This document shows, one piece after another, positions 8,878 through 18,874 of a stretch of 64,000 nucleotides of DNA. The translations under genes and the position numbers were made by a program. Within the stretch, counting starts at the first letter, position 1. The number at the start of each line of letters is the position of its first letter. The notes under the pieces are model-generated. The model was not told where the DNA came from, made no database searches, and saw only the letters and a list, made by a program, of their open reading frames with translations. This DNA is from Aporhodopirellula rubra (lineage in GTDB: Bacteria > Planctomycetota > Planctomycetia > Pirellulales > Pirellulaceae): contig NZ_JACHXU010000016.1 in the NCBI RefSeq assembly GCF_014192335.1, forward strand, positions 1 through 64,000, read 5' to 3'.

Positions 8878-10923
8878 ATGAACCGATCTTTGACTCAAAC
8901 GACTGAGCATCGCATCCTCTTCGCACAATGGGCATCCTGGTGTATTTGGATGCTGCTCTTTGCACTGCTGCATCCGCTCGGTGGCCCGCTCGACGATGCC
9001 GCTTTGGCTTCCGCCCTCGATCGGACTTCCGAATTCGGTCTGACCTCCGCATGGGACTGGATCGGGTTCCGCGGGTACATTGCGATGCAGTGTGTCTCGC
9101 TGCAGACCCCATCACTGATTGTGGCACTCGCCTGGAACGCATTTCGACCGTGCATCGGACGCCCGTTCGGGTCACGTTTTTTCGGATCACGGCGTCTGGA
9201 ATCACTGCTTTCAAGATCATCGACGCTCGGATCGTGGCTGTTCGCGGTCGTCCCTGCCTGGTTTGCCTTCGATGTCTTGGCGTTCAGCTGGAGCGGTTCA
9301 CACCTCGCTTCAGAAGAGTTTGCCTCGCTTGTCTTCGATCATCTTCCGAATCTGACGCCGTTCTTCTCGTGGGGCATGCTGGCGCCCGTTCTCGCGATCG
9401 CGATCGCTTTGACAGGAGGAGCCGCCACGGCTCAGGGGATCGCGTTTCTCGCCAAAACGATGACGTCTCGACGCGGCGCAACCTCGACCCCACCCCACAC
9501 AAGCCAACGGCCGAAATACGGAGCCATCCTGATCGTCCTCGGCCTACTCGCATCGGTTTCAGTAGTCACGGCGACGGCCAGCCGACACGCGTGGCGAGAT
9601 AACATCCACAACCATCCGACACGGAATCCCTGGGCTTCGTTCAGCAGAGCCTCTCGCGGGTTTGCCCCGCTACCGCCGTTTGAATACGACACCGCAAGCC
9701 TTGCCGCTGCGACACAATCTCGAGTGCAGCAGATGCGAATGAACGTGGCCTCACGGGCCTCTGATTCAGATGCATTTGAGCACCAACCCGACATCCTGAT
9801 CGTCATTTGCGAATCGCTTCGCCCCGAGATGCTGGCGCCGGATGTCATGCCTCACGCCTACGCCGCGGCCGAGAAAGGGCTCTTCCTCACCCAGCATTAT
9901 TCCGGAGGCAACGCGACCAGCCTCGGCATCTTTTCGGTCGTCAGCGGCCTCGAGGCGGTTTGGTTCTACAAATCGGAAGTGCGATTTGCCCCTGCAATGA
10001 ATCGTCTCTTCCATCAATCCGGATACGAACTTGGCTTCTTCGCTGGCCACGACGACTGGGGAAAGTTCCAGATGGACGCTTTTCTCTCGCCCGATCAATT
10101 CGACCGCTTCGAAACCGAGCCGATGGATTGGCTCGCCGCTGACCGAATCGCCATCGCCACGACCGCATCGTTTCTAAATCCAAAGACAACAGCCCAGCGA
10201 TCACCGCGACTGGCAATCCTCTTCCTTTACAGCACCCACGCCCCGTTCGCCGTTGCCTCGCAGCAAGCCATCGACCAGCCCGCCGCGTCCGCCGACTATC
10301 CGATCCCGTTCCCACGGTCGTGGCGACCGAGCGTCTGGAATCGTTATCGCAATGCCGCCCGCACGCTCGACGCAGAACTCGCCGGGCTGATACGCCCCGA
10401 CCGCATCACGGTTGTCACCGGAGATCACGGCGAATCATTCCTGGATGACGGCACGGTCGGCCACGGCACGCGACTGTCCGTGGCACAAACACGCGTCGCC
10501 GCATTCGTCACGGGGCCCGGCATCCCCTCCCGCAAAATGACTCAGCGAACCATGCATGCGGACATCCTGCCAACACTGCTATCCGCATCCGGCCTTCAAA
10601 TGTCGATGCCGGAACAACTCGACGGAGTGAACCTTCTTTCGGCGACAACGCGACAATTGCAATCGCGATCGTTCTCGATCTCAAACCTCGTGGGCCGCGA
10701 CATGGTGATCGTCCCACCGCGAAAATCACCACGTCTCACCGCGTCACCAGCATCCTTCGGCGCAACGTTTGGCACTCGCGTTCGCTTTTCCCTTATCGAC
10801 CAAACCGTCGTTCCGCTCGGCCCACTCAGTGAAAAGGGAGTGATGCCGATCCGCGACGAACCGTCAACCGAATCCCATGGCGACGCGGTCCTCAAACGCT
10901 GGCTCGAAAACCTCGCCCGCTAG
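8878..10923 (+). CDS. Membrane-anchored sulfatase/phosphoethanolamine-transferase-like protein (LTA synthase superfamily)
   Basis: 681 residues. The N-terminal 235 hold about five membrane helices (e.g. 21-33, 119-137, 164-180, 213-231). The C-terminal ~380 residues form an alkaline-phosphatase-fold catalytic domain. The metal/nucleophile signature reads ILIVICESLRPE (E312), then GGNATSLGIFSVVSG with T347 as probable nucleophile, and later TGDHGESF and GHGT. This architecture matches LtaS/YejM/EptA-like enzymes rather than true sulfatases, which need Cys/Ser for formylglycine. It likely moves or hydrolyses a phospholipid head group on the periplasmic face. The next gene is convergent. Confidence 0.75.
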   Translation: MNRSLTQTTEHRILFAQWASWCIWMLLFALLHPLGGPLDDAALASALDRTSEFGLTSAWDWIGFRGYIAMQCVSLQTPSLIVALAWNAFRPCIGRPFGSRFFGSRRLESLLSRSSTLGSWLFAVVPAWFAFDVLAFSWSGSHLASEEFASLVFDHLPNLTPFFSWGMLAPVLAIAIALTGGAATAQGIAFLAKTMTSRRGATSTPPHTSQRPKYGAILIVLGLLASVSVVTATASRHAWRDNIHNHPTRNPWASFSRASRGFAPLPPFEYDTASLAAATQSRVQQMRMNVASRASDSDAFEHQPDILIVICESLRPEMLAPDVMPHAYAAAEKGLFLTQHYSGGNATSLGIFSVVSGLEAVWFYKSEVRFAPAMNRLFHQSGYELGFFAGHDDWGKFQMDAFLSPDQFDRFETEPMDWLAADRIAIATTASFLNPKTTAQRSPRLAILFLYSTHAPFAVASQQAIDQPAASADYPIPFPRSWRPSVWNRYRNAARTLDAELAGLIRPDRITVVTGDHGESFLDDGTVGHGTRLSVAQTRVAAFVTGPGIPSRKMTQRTMHADILPTLLSASGLQMSMPEQLDGVNLLSATTRQLQSRSFSISNLVGRDMVIVPPRKSPRLTASPASFGATFGTRVRFSLIDQTVVPLGPLSEKGVMPIRDEPSTESHGDAVLKRWLENLAR

Positions 10924-11052
10924 CGCATCCCAAATGACGACGCGTCCACTCACCGTAGCTCGATACGCCAAAATCCTAGCTACCGCAACCTGGCGACTGT
11001 CACGACATCATCCTAGAAAGACACGTGGCGTCTCCCCGCATGACAGCCAAGA

Positions 11053-11730
11053 CTACTGAGGCGTCTCAACCTCGAGACTGACCTCGGCGGCGAGCAGCAG
11101 CTTGTAAAGATCGACTTCGTTATCGATATGCAGCTTAGTAAAGATGCTACTGCGGTGCTTCGATGCCGTTTGAACGCTGATCTTCAGCTCATGAGCGATT
11201 CCCTTCAGCGGCATGCCGTTGGCCAGCAACAACACGACTTCATGCTCACGTTTCGAGATCGCCTCAAGCAGGCCACGCGCTTCACGCCGGACCTGATGCC
11301 GAAACTGCTCTCGCTGATTTTTGCGAATCGCACGTTCGACCGAATCGATGAACTGGACCGAATCGAATCCTTTTTCGATGAAGTCAAAGACGCCTTGTTG
11401 AAACGCCGTTCGGCAGTTTTCCGCATCGCCGTGGCCGGTAACCAGAACGACGGGGATAAACAGTTCACGCTTCGCCATCTCGGCTTGCAGCTCGAGACCA
11501 CTGATCCGCGGCATCCGCAAATCGGCGACCACACATCCGACCGTGTCCACGTCGAGGGATTCGAGAAGCCGCAGAGGATCGGCAAAGATTTGTGTCGCCA
11601 AACCGGCTCGTTGACACCACCGCTGCATCAGGTCGAGTTCGACTTCATGGTCGTCGACGAGAAACACGGTGGGTTCAGGACCTTCGTCACGCCCTGTTTC
11701 GTCGGCGTTGCTTGTGGATTCAGGATGCAT
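11053..11730 (-). CDS. FixJ/NarL-type two-component response regulator (orphan)
   Basis: 225 residues. An N-terminal receiver domain (about 20-135) has the acidic pair D26 D27, phospho-acceptor D70 in VADLRMP, T98 and K120. A linker leads to a LuxR/FixJ-type HTH (about 155-215: ISKREHEVVLLLANGMPLKG, then SVQTASKHRSSI). It should be a DNA-binding regulator activated by phosphorylation. No histidine kinase lies nearby, so its partner is encoded elsewhere. It lies downstream of fabF on the same strand, about 100 nt away. Confidence 0.88.
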   Translation of the reverse strand: MHPESTSNADETGRDEGPEPTVFLVDDHEVELDLMQRWCQRAGLATQIFADPLRLLESLDVDTVGCVVADLRMPRISGLELQAEMAKRELFIPVVLVTGHGDAENCRTAFQQGVFDFIEKGFDSVQFIDSVERAIRKNQREQFRHQVRREARGLLEAISKREHEVVLLLANGMPLKGIAHELKISVQTASKHRSSIFTKLHIDNEVDLYKLLLAAEVSLEVETPQ

Positions 11731-11833
11731 ACTGGATCTTCCAGATAGAAGAGGTTAATTGCGAAATTCACCACAGGACCCACCGGCCGACACGCATTCG
11801 ATCCGCACCGACACCGCAGGCAGGCCGAACTTC

Positions 11834-13114
11834 TTAGACGCGTCCTAGCACAACGCAAGCATTGTGACCGCCAAATCCGAAACTGTTACTCATGGCAATA
11901 TCGACCTTTTGCTCACGAGCCTTCAATGGCACGTAATCAAGATCGCATTCAGGATCCGGTGACTCAAGATTGATCGTAGGTGCGATCTTTCCGGTCTGGA
12001 TCGTCTTGCACAAAATCACGGCTTCGATCCCACCGCTTGCTCCGAGCGAATGCCCCAAGGCACTCTTGGTGCTGCTGATCGCAACGCTCTTCGCATGCTC
12101 GCCAAGAACCGCCTTGATCGCGCGGGTTTCAGCTTTGTCGCCAAGCGGTGTGCTGGTTCCATGAGCATTAATGTAATCGATTTCTTCGACCCCGCGGCCC
12201 GAGTCGGCGATCGCCAACCGCATCGCCTGTGCCGCCCCGTTACCTTCCGGATCCGGAGCGGTGATGTGGCCCGCATCGCTCGTGGTTCCGTAACCGAGTA
12301 CTTCGGCGTACATCTTCGCACCACGAGCCTTGGCCTGCTCATACTCTTCAAAGATCAGCAAACCGGCACCTTCGGCGAGCACGAAGCCGTCGCGATCGGA
12401 ATCGAACGGGCGACTGGCTCGTTCAGGATCATCGTTTCGAGTCGAAAGGGCCTTCATATTTTGGAATGCAGCGAGTCCCATTCGGGTAATCGCCGCTTCG
12501 CTGCCGCCGGTGATCATAACGTCCGTCTCACCGCTGCGAATGCTCCGGACGGCGTCGCCCATTGCATTAGTCGCGCTGGCACAGGCGGTAGCGACTGCAA
12601 AGTTCGGCCCCTTGAGCCCGTACCGGATCGAAAGATTTCCGCCGGCCGCGTTGAGCATCATCTTGGGGACAGTGAACGGGCTGACACGGTCAGGGCCCTT
12701 GTTGAGCATCCGTTCAATCTGATCTTCGATCTCGTTGAGACCACCGATTCCCGAGCCCAACACGACGCCGCAGCGTGCGCGATCGAGCGATAAAAAATCG
12801 ATACCGCTGTCCGCGACCGCCTGAGCACCGGCGTGGACAGCAAACTGAGTGAAGCGATCGAGCCGTTTGGCTTCCTTCGGCTCGACGTGCTCGGTGACGT
12901 CAAAATCAGGGATATCGCCGCCAAAGTGAACTTTGTAGCGGCTCGTATCCATGATCGAGAGCGGATGCACACCACTGGCACCGGCCGTCAGCCGATCCCA
13001 GAACAAGTCCACATCATTCGCGAGCGACGTAACGACACCAACTCCAGTAATAACCACACGTCGTGGAGTTCCATTGTTGGGAACGAGTCGAAAGGGTTCC
13101 GTTGAAACCGTCAT
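11834..13114 (-). CDS. fabF: 3-oxoacyl-[acyl-carrier-protein] synthase II
   Basis: 426 residues. It condenses malonyl-ACP with acyl-ACP in fatty-acid elongation. The thiolase-fold triad is complete: C178 in ATACASAT, H318 in NAHGTSTPLGD and H355 in SALGHSLGASG. The C-terminus SNSFGFGGHNACVV is the normal KAS II end. About 15 extra N-terminal residues precede RRVVITGVG. It is the last gene of the minus-strand run rpmF-fabD-fabG-acpP-fabF. Confidence 0.95.
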   Translation of the reverse strand: MTVSTEPFRLVPNNGTPRRVVITGVGVVTSLANDVDLFWDRLTAGASGVHPLSIMDTSRYKVHFGGDIPDFDVTEHVEPKEAKRLDRFTQFAVHAGAQAVADSGIDFLSLDRARCGVVLGSGIGGLNEIEDQIERMLNKGPDRVSPFTVPKMMLNAAGGNLSIRYGLKGPNFAVATACASATNAMGDAVRSIRSGETDVMITGGSEAAITRMGLAAFQNMKALSTRNDDPERASRPFDSDRDGFVLAEGAGLLIFEEYEQAKARGAKMYAEVLGYGTTSDAGHITAPDPEGNGAAQAMRLAIADSGRGVEEIDYINAHGTSTPLGDKAETRAIKAVLGEHAKSVAISSTKSALGHSLGASGGIEAVILCKTIQTGKIAPTINLESPDPECDLDYVPLKAREQKVDIAMSNSFGFGGHNACVVLGRV

Positions 13115-13221
13115 GTATGGGACCGGAGTATCTTCGCAAAAAGAGGGTCAACCACCGAGGAAGAGTTGGGGACACGGTGACTGACGCCTGAGAATCAGTT
13201 ATTTAGCGGTGACGGTTCGCC

Positions 13222-13467
13222 TTAGGCGTCGTCGCCCTTTTCCTTCTCGATGAAGTCGACCGCTTCGCCAACCTTTTGAATTTTCTCAGCCGAGTCGTCT
13301 GGGATGCTGATGTCGAACTCTTCTTCGAGCTCCATAACCAACTCGACCGTGTCGAGCGAGTCTGCACCGAGATCGTTTACGAACGAGGTTTCGCGGGTGA
13401 TTTTGTCTTTGTCGACACCGAGTTGTTCTGAAACAATGTCGATAACGCGTTCTTCAATAGACGCCAC
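13222..13467 (-). CDS. acpP: Acyl carrier protein
   Basis: 81 residues, acidic. The 4'-phosphopantetheine attachment motif is [10 protein letters not shown] with the modified serine at 37. It carries acyl chains between the Fab enzymes. It sits between fabG and fabF as in most bacteria, with 107 nt to fabF and about 300 nt of non-coding DNA towards fabG. Confidence 0.95.
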   Translation of the reverse strand: MASIEERVIDIVSEQLGVDKDKITRETSFVNDLGADSLDTVELVMELEEEFDISIPDDSAEKIQKVGEAVDFIEKEKGDDA

Positions 13468-13768
13468 GGGCGTAACTCCAAAATGGATGGGGGTTGAGAG
13501 TAAACTTGTGCTGGTCGATAGGACGGGAAAAACGCCAGGATCGAAATCTTCGATGAACTTGGTGTTGCTTCGGAAGAACGTGGTCTCCCAGGCTCCTCAA
13601 AACAGGTGTAGCCGAGATTCCCTTCTCGCCGGGGCGTGAAGATAGGGGAAACGGCTAAAACCCGTCAATATCCCGTCAGGTCAGTTGCGATCGAAAATCT
13701 ACCCGAAACACGGGTTCAACTGCAGGTGACTGGACTGCCCAGACGCACGCACGACAGCGACGGCTGCT

Positions 13769-14527
13769 TTAGCCGACCATGCCGCCGTCGACGACAATGG
13801 TCTGACCGGAAATGTAACTGGCGTCTTTGCTAGCTAAAAACAGGACCGCCGCGGCGACGTCTTCTGGCTGCCCGACGCGTTTAGCGGGGATCCGTTTCTT
13901 CACTTCTTCCATGACAACATCACCGAGTTCAGCCGTCATTTCACTGGCGATAAAGCCCGGAGCCACGGCATTTACGGTCACTCCACGCGAAACGAGCTCT
14001 TTGCTCATCGTCCGCGTCATGCCGATCATGCCCGCTTTACTGGCCGAATAGTTTGCTTGCCCAGGGTTGCCGATCAGACCTGAAATGCTGGCCATGTTGA
14101 TGATGCGGCCATACTTCTTACGACGCATCACGCCGGCCGCGGCGCGGCAACAAACGAAGCAACTCGTGAGGTTCGTGGCGATCACGGAATCCCATTCCTC
14201 GTCCGACATGCCACGCATCAATTTGTCGCGGGTAATTCCGGCATTATTGACGAGAATGTCCAAACGTCCGTGCGTTTTATTGGTCTGTTCGATCGCTGCT
14301 GCCGCCGCGGCACGATCGGTAACGTCGCAAGGCATCGCCTCGGCCGATCCGCCCGCCGCCTCGATCTCCGCGACCGTCTTGGCCAACTTCTCCGCGTTCC
14401 TCGCCAAACAGACGACGTGCGCCCCGTTTTGCCCCAAGGCAACCGCGACGGCTTGCCCAAGCCCCTGGCTGGCTCCGGTGACGATCGCAACCTGGCCTTT
14501 AAGATCGACCGATAAAGATAAATTCAT
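13769..14527 (-). CDS. fabG: 3-oxoacyl-[acyl-carrier-protein] reductase
   Basis: 252 residues from the ATG giving [10 protein letters not shown]. The frame is open to 14620, but the extension (a hydrophobic stretch, then [11 protein letters not shown]) is not family-like. NADPH-dependent short-chain dehydrogenase. Motifs: TGASQGLG at 17-24, NNAG at 94-97, N119, and the catalytic S147, Y160, K164 (YSASK). It ends [14 protein letters not shown], the standard C-terminus. It reduces 3-oxoacyl-ACP in the elongation cycle. Confidence 0.93.
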   Translation of the reverse strand: MNLSLSVDLKGQVAIVTGASQGLGQAVAVALGQNGAHVVCLARNAEKLAKTVAEIEAAGGSAEAMPCDVTDRAAAAAAIEQTNKTHGRLDILVNNAGITRDKLMRGMSDEEWDSVIATNLTSCFVCCRAAAGVMRRKKYGRIINMASISGLIGNPGQANYSASKAGMIGMTRTMSKELVSRGVTVNAVAPGFIASEMTAELGDVVMEEVKKRIPAKRVGQPEDVAAAVLFLASKDASYISGQTIVVDGGMVG

Positions 14528-14756
14528 TTCTGGAGAATGTGGGGCTAAAGAGTGAAAAGAAAATGCTCCGCACGGAGCCTGCCAAAAAACGAAGAGCATG
14601 CCCAAAATTGACAAGGACACACTCGGAAGGATGCCGCCTCTGGGGAAATCGCACGTCCCTGGGGCAGTTCCACCACCTTGGATACAAAACGCTCGCCTTC
14701 AAACGAGCGACAGAGAACAACCGCGGTTCCGCAAAACCCTAACCGATCTCACCTCA

Positions 14757-15686
14757 CTACGGTTGGTCGCCGAAACCATCGCAAGGCGTCTTTCGGGCGA
14801 TCCGCTTGATCGTGCCACGCAGAACCCGTCCCGTACCGGCCTCGAGAAAACCGTTGACGCCATCTTCGAGCATTCGGCTGATCGAGGCTTCCCACAACAC
14901 AGGATTCACCACCTGGCGAGCCAACAAGTCACGGATCTCAGCCGGATCGGTATGGGGCATCGCATCCACGTTGCTGTAGACGGGAATCCGAGTTGCCTTG
15001 ATTTCGACGTTCGCCAAAGCCTCTGACAACGTCCCAACCGCATCCTGCATCAACGGAGTGTGAAACGCTCCGGCAACGCTCAATGGCACGACTTTCATCG
15101 CACCCGCTGCCATCGCAATCGGCTCCAGCCGATCGAGAGCGGATTGATGCCCTGAAACCGCAATGTTGCCTGGGCACAGAAGATTAGCGGGTCTCAGGAT
15201 TTCATCGTCTTGCCGACATTCAGCACAGACCGTATCGAGGCGTTCAAGATCGAGGCCCAACACACTCGACATCCCCGAGGGGATGGCGTCGGCACAGGCC
15301 TGCATCGCTTCGCCGCGTTTCTGAACCAACCGGACGCCGTCCTCGAACGACAATCCACCGGCAAAACACACCGCCGTGTATTCACCGAGGCTCAGACCGG
15401 CGGCGGATCGAATTTTTGACGCCACGTCGCCATGCAGTTCCGAATAAACTTCCGCCGCTGCCACGCCCGTGACAAACAATGCCGGCTGACAGTGAACGGT
15501 TTCGTTCAGTTTTCCTGCTGGGCCTTCGGCGCAGAGCTTTTTCAGGTCGTACCCGAGAACTTCACCCGCACGATCGAATAAATCGTTAGCAGACGGATAA
15601 TTCTCACACAACCAAGTGCCCATTCCGGGCACCTGAGCTCCTTGGCCGGGGAACAAAATCCCGGGGCTAGTGACATCAAAAGACAA
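14757..15686 (-). CDS. fabD: Malonyl-CoA:ACP S-malonyltransferase
   Basis: 309 residues. It loads malonyl groups onto ACP. Seen: FPGQGAQVPGM near the N-terminus, the nucleophile S99 in GLSLGEYTA, and H209 in GAFHTPLM. Length and order are normal. It begins 1 nt after the rpmF stop, so translation is probably coupled. plsX and fabH, which often lie between rpmF and fabD in other bacteria, are absent here. Confidence 0.93.
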   Translation of the reverse strand: MSFDVTSPGILFPGQGAQVPGMGTWLCENYPSANDLFDRAGEVLGYDLKKLCAEGPAGKLNETVHCQPALFVTGVAAAEVYSELHGDVASKIRSAAGLSLGEYTAVCFAGGLSFEDGVRLVQKRGEAMQACADAIPSGMSSVLGLDLERLDTVCAECRQDDEILRPANLLCPGNIAVSGHQSALDRLEPIAMAAGAMKVVPLSVAGAFHTPLMQDAVGTLSEALANVEIKATRIPVYSNVDAMPHTDPAEIRDLLARQVVNPVLWEASISRMLEDGVNGFLEAGTGRVLRGTIKRIARKTPCDGFGDQP

Positions 15687-15687
15687 T

Positions 15688-15870
15688 TCAGGACTCTTCC
15701 TGCTGGACGACCGTTCGGCCTTGGTAGTACCCGCATTTCGGGCAAATGTGGTGGGTCGGAACGGCAGAACTGCACTGCGGGCAGTAGCCGATCGATCGTT
15801 TCTTCAAACGATCGTGGCTGCGGCGTTTGCCGGTTCGGCTGTTGCTGTGTTTGCGTTTAGGGACGGCCAT
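15688..15870 (-). CDS. rpmF: 50S ribosomal protein L32
   Basis: 60 residues, starting MAVPKRKHSNSRTGKRRSHD. The zinc-binding type is intact: C30, C33, C43 and C46 (CPQC...CPKC). First gene of the fatty-acid cluster; the rpmF-fab linkage is a classic arrangement. It is divergent from the rpsM operon, with about 230 nt of shared upstream region. Confidence 0.95.
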   Translation of the reverse strand: MAVPKRKHSNSRTGKRRSHDRLKKRSIGYCPQCSSAVPTHHICPKCGYYQGRTVVQQEES

Positions 15871-16024
15871 GACGGGGGTCCGGAGTGGGAATGGTGTAAG
15901 GGAAAGATGCCCATTTGATTTCGAGCAATCGCGAAGAATAAACAGGCATAGCCCATTTCGTCAACGTCTGACAGCACATTTGCGGCCCCAAGAAAAAAAA
16001 CCGAATTCCTTGTGAAGCTTCCAC

Positions 16025-16054
16025 TTGAGCAAAACGGGAGGTGACTGCTATAGT
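16025..16054 (+). promoter_or_regulatory. Candidate sigma-70-type promoter of the rpsM operon
   Basis: TTGAGC at 16025-16030, an 18-nt spacer, then TATAGT at 16049-16054, about 50 nt upstream of the rpsM ATG. A GGAG Shine-Dalgarno at 16091-16094 follows. The position fits a ribosomal operon promoter; no experimental support. Confidence 0.45.
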
Positions 16055-16102
16055 TCGCGATTCAATTTTCAAAATCACGCAGTTGCTCTCGGAGTTTTTG
16101 CC

Positions 16103-16486
16103 ATGCCCCGCTTGATGGGCGTTGACATCCCCAACGACAAACAGATTCAGTATTCCTTGACTTACCTCTATGGGCTCGGCTTGTTCCGCGCTCGAGAAGT
16201 ATGCCAAAAACTAGGAATCGATCCGACGACTCCGGCGAGCGAGATCAACGACGAAGAAGTCGGTCAGATCGCCGCATTGCTCGAGCGTGACTACTTGGTC
16301 GAAGGTCCCCTTCGCCGCCAAGTCACCCAAAACATCAGCCGTCTGCGTGAGGTGAAATCCTACCGCGGAATCCGGCACCGCGTGGGACTTCCCGTTCGCG
16401 GACAACGCACCAAAACAAATGCTCGCACCCGTAAAGGTCCCCGCAAGACCGTTGCCGGTAAGAAGGGCGTCAAGGATCTGCGCTAG
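16103..16486 (+). CDS. rpsM: 30S ribosomal protein S13
   Basis: 127 residues. The ATG at 16103 gives MPRLMGVDIPNDKQIQYSLT, the universal S13 start, and lies 9 nt after GGAG. The frame is open 26 codons further upstream but that part is not S13. The conserved end SYRGIRHRVGLPVRGQRTK followed by a basic tail is present. It binds the 30S head and contacts P-site tRNA. First gene of rpsM-rpsK-rpoA-rplQ; rpmJ and rpsD, often in this operon, are absent. Confidence 0.95.
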   Translation: MPRLMGVDIPNDKQIQYSLTYLYGLGLFRAREVCQKLGIDPTTPASEINDEEVGQIAALLERDYLVEGPLRRQVTQNISRLREVKSYRGIRHRVGLPVRGQRTKTNARTRKGPRKTVAGKKGVKDLR

Positions 16487-16544
16487 TTTTTCGCGCAGTT
16501 CCCTTCCTCATTTATCTTCACCTCTGTTCGTTTGAGACCCACCG

Positions 16545-16928
16545 GTGGCAAAGACCAACAAGAAAAAACGCGTCCGTCGCAACGTCAGCAATGGCGTCGC
16601 GCACGTTCACGCAACCTTTAACAACACGACGGTAACCATTACCGACACCAAAGGCGACACTCTTTGCTGGGCCAGCGCCGGAACCAGCGGATTCAAGGGA
16701 AGCCGAAAGAGCACCCCGTTCGCCGGACAGTGTGCCGCTCAACAGGCTGCTGAGAAAGCAACCAAGTTCGGTATGCGTGACGTCGAAGTTCGTGTCAAAG
16801 GCCCAGGTTCGGGTCGCGAAAGTGCAATCACAGCCCTCCAGGCTGCTGGCTTGAACGTGAAATTGATCGAGGAAGTCACCCCGATCCCTCACAACGGATG
16901 TCGCCCACGGAAGAAACGACGCGTCTAA
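16545..16928 (+). CDS. rpsK: 30S ribosomal protein S11
   Basis: 127 residues, starting at a GTG (gtggcaaag, [12 protein letters not shown]). Typical text: [35 protein letters not shown], and the C-terminus [16 protein letters not shown]. Part of the 30S platform. GTG is the only sensible start, since no ATG lies in frame nearby. 58 nt after rpsM. Confidence 0.95.
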   Translation: MAKTNKKKRVRRNVSNGVAHVHATFNNTTVTITDTKGDTLCWASAGTSGFKGSRKSTPFAGQCAAQQAAEKATKFGMRDVEVRVKGPGSGRESAITALQAAGLNVKLIEEVTPIPHNGCRPRKKRRV

Positions 16929-17007
16929 TCGCTCGCCAATCTTCCCCGCTCCCCGTTGTTCCCAACGAATCGATCCCGCAACCTCACAACGCCGAAAGCA
17001 CCTCAAC

Positions 17008-18003
17008 ATGTCGATGCATATCCGTTGGCGTGGCATGGAATTGCCCAGCACGCTCGAAGTCGATCGCGACACGCTGACCCAGACCTATGGCAAGTTCTCT
17101 GCCGAACCGTTCGAACGCGGTTTCGGTGCGAGCATCGGAAACAGCATGCGTCGCGTGCTGTTGAGCAGCCTCATGGGCAGCGCCGTCACTCAAATCAAAA
17201 TTCGCGGTGCACAACACGAATTTACCTCGATCCCCGGCGTTCTTGAGGACGTGACGGACATCGTCCTGAACGTAAAATCGCTAATCGTTCGCAACAACAG
17301 CGACGCGACCCGCGTGATCACCGTCGAACGTAATTCGGCCGGCGTGATCACCGGTGGTGACATCGAAACCGATGCCGACGTCGAAGTCATCAACAAAGAC
17401 CACGTCATCGCCACGTTGACCGACGACAAACCATTCATGATGGAAATGGTCGTCGAAAACGGTCGCGGATACGTCCCGAGCACCGAACACAGCAGCGTGG
17501 ACCACGAAATCGGCATCATCCCGATCGACGCGGTCTTCAGCCCTATCGTTCGCGTTCGCTACGAAGTCGAAGCGACCCGTGTCGGCCAAAAAACCAACTA
17601 CGATCGCCTGAACCTCGAGATTTGGACCGACGGAACCATCAACCCCGAAATGGCGTTGACCGAATCGGCCAAGATCTTCCGCAAACACCTCAACCCGTTC
17701 GTTCAGTACCGCGAACTCGGACCGAGCATTTTCTCGGCCGCTCGTGGTGGTGCCGGATCGCCGGAAGCTCAACTCGAAGCCAAACTCAACATGACCCTCG
17801 CCGATCTGCGACTGTCGGTGCGAGCCAACAATTGCCTCGAGAGCGAGAACATCATGACCGTTCGCGATCTCGTCCAACGCAACGAAGACGCTTTGTTGGA
17901 AGTTCGCAACTTCGGTGACACCACGCTCAACGAAGTCCGAGAAAAACTTTCTCAGTACGGACTCCACCTGGGCATGCGAGTGCCAAACCAGCCTCTCTTC
18001 TAG
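17008..18003 (+). CDS. rpoA: DNA-directed RNA polymerase alpha subunit
   Basis: 331 residues. The N-terminal dimerisation domain includes [20 protein letters not shown] and [19 protein letters not shown]. The C-terminal domain (about 255-320) has [20 protein letters not shown] and the DNA/activator-binding helix-hairpin-helix region. Length is normal. The ATG gives [13 protein letters not shown]. Co-directional with the ribosomal genes on both sides. Confidence 0.96.
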   Translation: MSMHIRWRGMELPSTLEVDRDTLTQTYGKFSAEPFERGFGASIGNSMRRVLLSSLMGSAVTQIKIRGAQHEFTSIPGVLEDVTDIVLNVKSLIVRNNSDATRVITVERNSAGVITGGDIETDADVEVINKDHVIATLTDDKPFMMEMVVENGRGYVPSTEHSSVDHEIGIIPIDAVFSPIVRVRYEVEATRVGQKTNYDRLNLEIWTDGTINPEMALTESAKIFRKHLNPFVQYRELGPSIFSAARGGAGSPEAQLEAKLNMTLADLRLSVRANNCLESENIMTVRDLVQRNEDALLEVRNFGDTTLNEVREKLSQYGLHLGMRVPNQPLF

Positions 18004-18094
18004 AGACAATCAAACAACGCGGGCCGCATGTCACTGACTAGCGGCCTGCCTTCACCTGATCCAATTCATCAATCCCGTTTAGTAGACATTTGAT

Positions 18095-18736
18095 ATGCGT
18101 CACCGTCGCAAAGGCCGCGTGCTCGGTCGGTCCCCATCGCACCGCAAAGCACTGCTTAAAAATCTCTCCGCCGCTTTGTTCTTGACCGAGCGTGACGCCA
18201 GCTTGGATGACAACGCACCGAAGGTGCCTGGCCGCATCACCACGACTTTGCAAAAAGCCAAAGAAGTGCGACCGCTCATCGAGAAATGCATCACCCTCGC
18301 TAAGAAAGCCAACGCCGCAAGAGAAGCTTCCGAGCAATTCGGGACTTCGGCCGAGCGTGGCACCGATGCCTACAAGCAATGGCGTGCGAGCGATCAGTGG
18401 CAAAAATGGGCCAACGCCCGTGCCCCTTACGTCAACGCACAACGCCGCGCCGTTCAACTGATCGGTGATCGCGAAGCCGTCGCAATCCTGTTCGATACCG
18501 TTGCACCTCGCTTCGTCGATCGTCCCGGTGGATACACCCGCATCATGCGTCTGGCCACGCCTCGCTTGGGCGACGGCGGAACTCGTGCGATTCTGGAATT
18601 GGTGGGCGGTGCAAACGACAAGGTCAAACGCACCTCGTCGAAACCTTCCTTCGAAGCTACTCCCGAATCCAGCGAATCGACCGACGCTCCTGAAGCAGCT
18701 GCGGAAGAAAAAGAAGAAGCCGCAGCGACCTCTTAA
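18095..18736 (+). CDS. rplQ: 50S ribosomal protein L17 with long acidic tail
   Basis: 213 residues, much longer than the ~120 usual in bacteria. The L17 core is clear: MRHRRKGRVLGRSPSHRKAL at the start, and FVDRPGGYTRIMRLATPRLGD followed by a family-type end. After about residue 185 comes a Ser/Glu/Ala-rich acidic tail (roughly 28 residues), and the middle also has an insertion (EQFGTSAERGTDAYKQWRAS). Last gene of the operon, followed by a terminator. Confidence 0.93.
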   Translation: MRHRRKGRVLGRSPSHRKALLKNLSAALFLTERDASLDDNAPKVPGRITTTLQKAKEVRPLIEKCITLAKKANAAREASEQFGTSAERGTDAYKQWRASDQWQKWANARAPYVNAQRRAVQLIGDREAVAILFDTVAPRFVDRPGGYTRIMRLATPRLGDGGTRAILELVGGANDKVKRTSSKPSFEATPESSESTDAPEAAAEEKEEAAATS

Positions 18737-18780
18737 TCAGGTCACCGAGACGTCTCCGTCTCTGCATATCAGACAACGAA

Positions 18781-18811
18781 AACGCCTCGATCCAATCGAG
18801 GCGTTTTTTTG
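18781..18811 (+). terminator. Rho-independent terminator after rplQ
   Basis: An 11-bp perfect stem (aacgcctcgat / atcgaggcgtt, 18781-18791 and 18795-18805) with a 3-nt loop, followed by a run of T. It lies 45 nt after the rplQ stop and ends the rpsM-rplQ operon. Its reverse side may also help end the convergent giant gene. Confidence 0.9.
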
Positions 18812-18874
18812 TGCGCCGACATCTTTCTCTCCGCTCGTATTCTTCACACATCCGCGAAGAGCAACCGAACTAGA

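Noticed and set aside
16478..16498. Hairpin ctgcgc/gcgcag over the rpsM stop
   Set aside because: T-rich part is in the loop, not after the stem, so it is not a terminator; rpsK follows in the operon.
17281..18009. 242-codon antisense frame in rpoA
   Set aside because: rpoA is certain; the antisense reading is Val/Asp-rich shadow.
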